This document shows, piece by piece, positions 58,888 to 64,000 of a stretch of 64,000 bases of DNA. Position 1 is the first letter of the stretch. Every line of letters starts with the position of its first letter. The notes under the pieces are model-generated. The model was not told the DNA's origin, did no database searches, and saw nothing but the letters and a program-made list of their open reading frames with translations. Source of the stretch: Alligator mississippiensis (taxonomy: Eukaryota; Chordata; Crocodylia; Alligatoridae). The translations under genes were made by a program, and so were the position numbers. The stretch spans positions 91,009,882 to 91,073,881 of the forward strand of contig NC_081824.1 in assembly GCF_030867095.1 (NCBI RefSeq), in the 5' to 3' direction.

Positions 58888-59804
58888 ATCGAGTGGTTGC
58901 ACCACAAACCCCTACTCAGGAAGTCATAATCTGAGTTTGAAGTTTAAAGCTCTGTTTTGTTCCTTGTCTAAAAGGAAGCTAATATAATATGGAGAACAGG
59001 CTGGCTTTGGAAAGGAAGAACAGAAGGTAAAGTTACCTTAATATTGCACTGATAGGCCTTGTTGACAATTCCTGAATGGCAGATCAGGTTCTAGATTTAC
59101 ATTTATCCCCTTAATCAGGGTATAATAGCAGATTGTGTGGGGGAAAGGATGAATTTAGTGAAGATCAAAAAAGCACTGGCTGGCAGTCAGGGGGTTAACA
59201 CAAAAGCTACCATGTGCATGGACCCTCTCACTGCCCCCTGGTTGCTCTCACCTGTGGCTATGACAGGAAGCTTTTTAACCGCCTGGCTACCGGCTATGCT
59301 GACACTTTCCCACGTTACAGCAGCATCTCCTGAGGAGCATGAGGGGACCTGGACTTAAGAGTGAACAAGGGACACAAGCCACTAACAGCCCTACTGGCAA
59401 GACTGGCCCTAGCCCCCCACTACTGCTGATTCAAGCTACCAATGACAAGGGACAACCATGGATTTGGCAGCAGCATAGGACACCTGGAGATCAAGCCCTG
59501 GTTATACAACACTACTCACACTACTGGATAGGAACCACAGAGTGGACATATGACTATTCTGTTTGACAGAAGAGATTAAATTATAAGTTTACATATTTCT
59601 TGCAGGACAATCTCAAAGAGCAAGAAAAGAAACAACAGATACAGGGTTACTTCTGAGCTCTTTATCTGATGGCACTACCCTTTTGTGCAGAAATGTACTT
59701 TGAAGAAAAAGTGCAAAAGGCACATTCCTATGCTACACTTCACCAGTAAAACATTTTTTTAAAGTTAATACATTTTATATCTGCATACATCAAACTGTTT
59801 CAGT
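58888..59804. other. HACE1 intron; unrecognised block
   Basis: No HACE1 exon. Two consecutive plus-strand frames (59137-59358, 59339-59566) in moderately GC-rich sequence have no recognisable domain or splice context, so I do not call a gene. Confidence 0.4.
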
Positions 59805-60073
59805 CAGTGTTTCTCAAACTTTTTATAGACCCCTAGCACCCCTGGGAAAATGCCAGCTCTTAGTTTTCACTCTTTGTTTGACTAACAATAGAACAGTTCT
59901 TCTATTGCAAAGAACTTAAATCCCAACTAGGGATTCACATTTGAAATCTCTGGGTTTATCCAATGAATCACGTTTGCACACCTAATAGAGATAACATTGT
60001 GTGGCACCCTGCAGCACCCTCAAAAGGAACTCAAGTGCCCCCAGTGCTGTGACACCAAGACTGAGAATCACTG
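59805..60073. mobile_element. hAT MITE (CAGTGTTTCTCAAACT type)
   Basis: CAGTGTTTCTCAAACTTTTT at the left and AAGACTGAGAATCACTG at the right are inverted ends. Subterminal GCACCCCTGG and GCACCCTC motifs recur. No clear duplication. Confidence 0.72.
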
Positions 60074-61023
60074 ACTTAAACGTGTATACAGAAGTGGAGT
60101 CTGAAGTTCAGACCTGCTAGTAAAAGTAAACGGGTAGGGACATTTTATAGAGCTTCTACTCTTTGTTTTCTGGTTTTATGATAAGGTGTTCTATTAAGCT
60201 ACTCTGCTCCAGAGAGGGGTTTTGTTGAGTCAGATTTCCCATTTTCACAATTTTTTGAGATAAACAGGATGATATGGATCTATCTTTTACTTTCAATAAC
60301 ACAGACAGCATCTATACTGTCTCATTGCCATTCCTGGGAATGCCACCAAGAAGCACGTCCTGCACACTTGCATCTGCCAAAATCTCATAAATGAAGCAAT
60401 ATAGCTGCCTTAAAGCAGCACTATACCATGCACTCAAGTACTATGCTTCAGCTGTCTCAGACATACTAACTGGCCTATGCTCTGCGACAATAAGGAAGCT
60501 ACCATGTCTTATTTCTAGGATTGAAACCTGGAAGGAGAGCAAGTGGGCTTTGCAACATTACTAGGCACACTAAAAAGGCAACGTATACATCCCTATGTTC
60601 TTATTTGCCTATGTCTTTTTGAAGTTGGGGACTTTTAAAAATCCTACTCAAGTACCCATATCTCAGGAAGACAGAAAAACCATGAAAAACCCAGGGGAAA
60701 AGAGGCGAAGCACAGTTGCTCTCTCTCACTTCCAGGTTCAAACCCAGTGCTGTTTTGCATTTTATCCAGCAACTTCAGTGAAAAAGGATAGGTAGCCATG
60801 GAAGCAGAGAGCAGAACTCCAGAAGGGCTCCCTTCTCACAGGGACTTCAGAACCAGGCTCTCTCCTGCTTGCTGCCCTTCTTGCCCCATGAATTTTGGAC
60901 CCTTGGCTGCCAGTGGGCCATCTTCAAAGAAGAACGGAAGGAACCTTCAGCCAAACCAAAAAGTGTAGCACTGCCCTGGCACCTGGAAAATGTGAAAATC
61001 CCATCATGCTGATGAAACTAAAG
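60074..61023. other. HACE1 intron, unique
   Basis: No exon or repeat recognised. Confidence 0.45.
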
Positions 61024-62340
61024 CAGGGGTGGGCAAAATACGGCCCACAGGCCAGATCCAGTCCGTGAGGCCATTCTATTTTGGCCCATGGGGAACCTAA
61101 AAAAATGTAGAAAATTAATATTTCTCTGCCCTTGGTTCCTGTCAAAACTGACAGGCACCAAGGGCAGTAGGACCCAGGGGAAGCCCAGCAGACTCCAACA
61201 ACAGCAGGCCTGCCCAGCCCTGCCCCCTAGCTGGGGTTTCTGGGCTGTGAGCACCATGGCTGCCCTGGCACAGGAAGCTCAGGTAGGTGGGGGGCAGGGG
61301 GGACCCCAGGCAAAGAAAGACCACAGTGGGGGGGGAAGTGGACCCTCCCCACCCCATGCCCTGTGCCCCACACTGCAGCTGCTTGCAGCCTGCATGGGGC
61401 TGCCTGTGCCCACTCTGGACAGCCCCACGCAGGCTGCGAGTGCCTGCAGTGCAGGGCACAGGCTGTGGGGCGGGGGAGGGGCCACTTCCCCCTCCCCCCC
61501 CTCAGCTTTTCCCTAGGCTCCTTCCCTGCATGAAGAAAAGCGGCCCCTCGCCCACCCCATGGCTGGTGCTCCCTGCTGCAGGTGCTCACAGCCCACATAG
61601 GGCTGTCCAGAGCAGGCACAGGCAGTCCCAGGCAGGCATGGGCAGGGAGGGGCTGCTTTCCCCACCCCACTGCGCTCAGCACCACCTTGTAACCTGGCCC
61701 CACTGCCAGGCTGGCAGTGGGGCAGGTTACAAGCTGGTGCTGAGTGTGGGGAAAAGTGGCCCCTCGCCCACCCCATGGCCAGAGCCCCGTGCTGCAGCCA
61801 CCTGCAGCCTGCCTGGGCCTGCTCCAAACAGCCCCACACAGGCTGCGAGCAGCTGCAGCAGGGAGCACTGGCCATGGGGCAGGCAAGGGGCCACTTTTCC
61901 CCATGCTCAGCAGCAGCTTCTCCCCTGCTGGTGAGCAGGGGGTCGGGGCTGAGAGCTGCCCCCTGCCTGTATGGCAGGGCACTGAGTGTGAGCAGGCAGG
62001 GAGCCAGCAGGAACACGGATGTCCCGGGGCCAGCGCCAGTGGGGCCCAGAGCAGGGCGGCAGGAGTGTGGGGTCCCAGTTGGCAGGGGCTCTATGGAGCC
62101 GGGCCAGCTCCCCCCTCCCTGCTGGTGCAGCCCAGCCTGGCTCCACAGACCCTTGCCAGCCTGTGCCCTGCTCTGGGCCCCACCGGTGCTGGCCCTGGGA
62201 CATTGGTCCCAAGACATTGGAACATTGACACCTGTCAAGGGGTGGGGCACCTGTCACGGGGTGGGACTACCCGTGCGGCCCTCAACAGCCTGCCAACACT
62301 GGGTAAGCGGCCCTGCACCCAAAATAGTTGCCTGCCCCTG
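61024..62340. mobile_element. Large GC-rich hAT MITE (CAGGGGTGGGCAAAATA type)
   Basis: CAGGGGTGGGCAAAATACGG at the left and AAAATAGTTGCCTGCCCCTG at the right are inverted ends. AACTAAAG (61016-61023) and GACTAAAG (62341-62348) form an 8-bp target duplication with one difference. The 1.3 kb interior is very GC-rich, built of imperfect repeats containing GGCCCCTCGCCCACCCCATG and CACGCAGGCTGCGAG-like segments. Frames up to 251 codons on both strands are low-complexity artefacts. No transposase domain is evident. Confidence 0.85.
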
Positions 62341-62685
62341 GACTAAAGCCTGGAAAAGTCCCATCATGCTGATGAGATTAAAACTCATTTCCCACTTCTT
62401 GGGCAAGTGCTCTAACTGGCAGGCAGTGGACTCCTGCTCCCACTGCCCATCTGCAGTTCAAAAGGCACAGACTTAAGCAGTTAAGCCCAGGCAGAGCAGA
62501 GTATTTCAGTGTGGATTCCACATCAAAAGAAACATCTAATTAACGGATGCAGGACTGTCACCTGTCTGGTAGGGAGTAGGATTGTGTTAATATCATATTG
62601 AAAGTGGAAGAGGGAAGCAGAAGAAGAGAAAATTGGTACTCCTTTCCCTTACAAGCTGCACCAAAGATGAATCTAGGGTTCGGTG
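62341..62685. other. HACE1 intron, unique
   Basis: Includes CCTGGAAAAGTCCCATCATG (62349-62368), a near copy of sequence just left of the hAT. Confidence 0.45.
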
Positions 62686-63436
62686 TGTCATGACCCAAAG
62701 GTCTGATTTTTTTTTGTGTGTGCTTCGGCACTAAGAATTATCCCCATGGGTATACAGCTTCGTTGCAAGGAGGAGTTCTGCTGCGCAGAGAACCCGCGCG
62801 CAGGGAAGTGTTCCCGCCACTTTGCAGCGATCTTTGCAGGGTGCATTTCCTTTGCAGCACAGAAATGCACGGTGCAAAGGTTTCCCGCTCGTCGTATGCA
62901 AATTCGTGCCCCGCAATTGGCTAGTTCTAAATTATTCACACATGGCGGCTAGTGATTGGCCTGCTAGCCGTATAAGAGGCTTGAGCAGTTTCCGCCCAAG
63001 CCGAAGAGGACTCCGCATCCATCTCGTGGGGACTCTGGGTGTGCGCGGCTGGGTAATAGAAACCCTGTGTGTCGCTCAGAGGGGTTTGGCGGCCTGATCC
63101 ACCGCCCACCTCTTCCCGTCTTCGAACGGTCCCTACTATAAGACGTAACAACGAGTTTAATGCGCGCTTGTCCTGGACATCCGGAGTTTGTCTGCGTGGA
63201 GCCTAGCAACCTCCACGTGTGTTCGTGTTTTTTCTTGTAACTGCAACTCAAGCAAGTTCTCAGCCTACACCACGACCATCTCGGTGTAAGTAAAATAATC
63301 TTAAAATCAACCGTTACGTGTCTGTGCCTAATTCTAGCTCGGCGCCCGCCCTCTCCGACCCAGCCTGCCTGGGCTGCTGGCCACAGCCCGTGTGCAGAGC
63401 GACGAAAGCGACCCGGGGTCAGACCCGGCGCACACA
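62686..63436 (+). mobile_element. CpG-rich solo LTR (ERV fossil, relatively young)
   Basis: The 751-bp block starts TGTCATGACCC and ends CGGCGCACACA. CGGTG (62681-62685) and GGGTG (63437-63441) fit a 5-bp target duplication. Promoter parts are in U3 order: an inverted CCAAT box (GATTGGCC, 62955-62962) and a TATA box (CGTATAAGAGG, 62969-62979). An AATAATCTTAAAA stretch near 63294 may be the polyadenylation region. About fifty CpGs survive, which suggests youth. No viral genes adjoin it. It is antisense within a HACE1 intron. Confidence 0.7.
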
Positions 63437-64000
63437 GGGTGGACAGTGCAACTGCTTCAGCTGCTTCCCCCTTCAGCTGAGAAGCTGAATACCACACATC
63501 CAGTGAGCTCTATGAACTTACCAACTCATCAGCATGAATGCTACCAGAACCTGTATTGACGCAGCTCTGAAATCCAAGGGGATTTCACTGCCACCTTTTC
63601 CGCTCCTGCCGAGTTGTGCCATGGCCAAGGGCAGGGGTGGTGTGCAGTATTAGCATTCAGCGAGGACATTATTGCACTACCAAGGGAATGGAGGGTACCC
63701 ACATCCCTCCCACACATCTTTCCTTGGATCCACCCATGATTCTAGTTATCCACAAAGTGACATTTCTCTATTCAGTTCATAGATAGACCTATGTGCCTGA
63801 GCGCACACACCTGAATTTAACACAAGATGTACTATATCTGGGGCTAGATCTAAAAAAATAAAACCGAAGTCATGGATACCAGATGTTTATCTTCCACAGA
63901 ACTGAGCCTTTACTTCTGTATCTTACATTAGTGATCTACAACTGTAGCAGAAAGCCCCTTTTCCTCTTGCCTGCATTTGCTCTCCTCTCTTTGGATATGT
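63437..64000. other. HACE1 intron, unique
   Basis: No exon or repeat recognised to the window end. Confidence 0.45.

Noticed and set aside
59137-59566. Two adjacent plus-strand frames that could be a small gene
   Set aside because: No recognisable domain, no splice consensus pair, inside a HACE1 intron; frame lengths are within chance for this composition.
61227-61982. 251-codon minus-strand open frame and overlapping plus-strand frames of 200-233 codons
   Set aside because: They lie wholly in the GC-rich repeated interior of a hAT MITE with proven ends, overlap on both strands, and show only low-complexity Pro/Gly/Cys/Trp-rich sequence.

Overview
This is vertebrate nuclear DNA, most likely from a crocodilian (at least a non-avian archosaur or turtle relative). 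The interspersed repeats point there: CR1 LINEs of several subfamilies, one with an esterase-type ORF1; many small hAT and Tigger-type DNA transposons; Penelope-like remnants; and solo LTRs. There is no bacterial-style gene organisation. The species call is an inference from repeat content, not a measured result.

The only host gene I can support is HACE1, an ankyrin-repeat HECT-type E3 ubiquitin ligase, on the minus strand. Its last four coding exons are present (55795-55893, 54933-55003, 45574-45687, 44942-45044). They splice in frame with consensus acceptors and donors and encode the C-terminal HECT lobe, from the [11 protein letters not shown] segment to the GYTMA terminus and stop. The catalytic cysteine codon is itself split by the last intron. 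Upstream exons lie beyond 64000, so 55894-64000 is intron. Positions 1 to about 42-44 kb are downstream intergenic DNA with no recognisable host exon, fitting the gene-poor flank known 3' of HACE1 in other amniotes.

Layout. 1-7.1 kb: a nearly full-length minus-strand CR1 (541-6975) split by a 5'-truncated plus-strand CR1 (3858-5653) and carrying a hAT-like MITE. 7.1-16.8 kb: mostly unique AT-rich DNA with a LINE 3' end that holds hAT copy A. 16.8-29.2 kb: MITEs, three LTR fossils, hAT copy B and a Tigger MITE. 29.2-44.9 kb: unique DNA with CR1 copies, hAT copies E and C, Tigger MITEs and probably the HACE1 3' UTR. 44.9-64 kb: HACE1 exons, with introns full of repeats including hAT copy D, a 1 kb solo LTR, a Penelope-like 3' end, several hAT MITEs and a CpG-rich solo LTR near 63 kb.

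The clearest structural result is a five-member hAT-like family with TAGGGCTGTGC-type ends. Every copy is bounded by its own 8-bp target duplication, and three copies sit inside older LINE or LTR elements, which gives a relative insertion order. I found no CRISPR array, operon, tRNA, rRNA or intact mobile-element gene.
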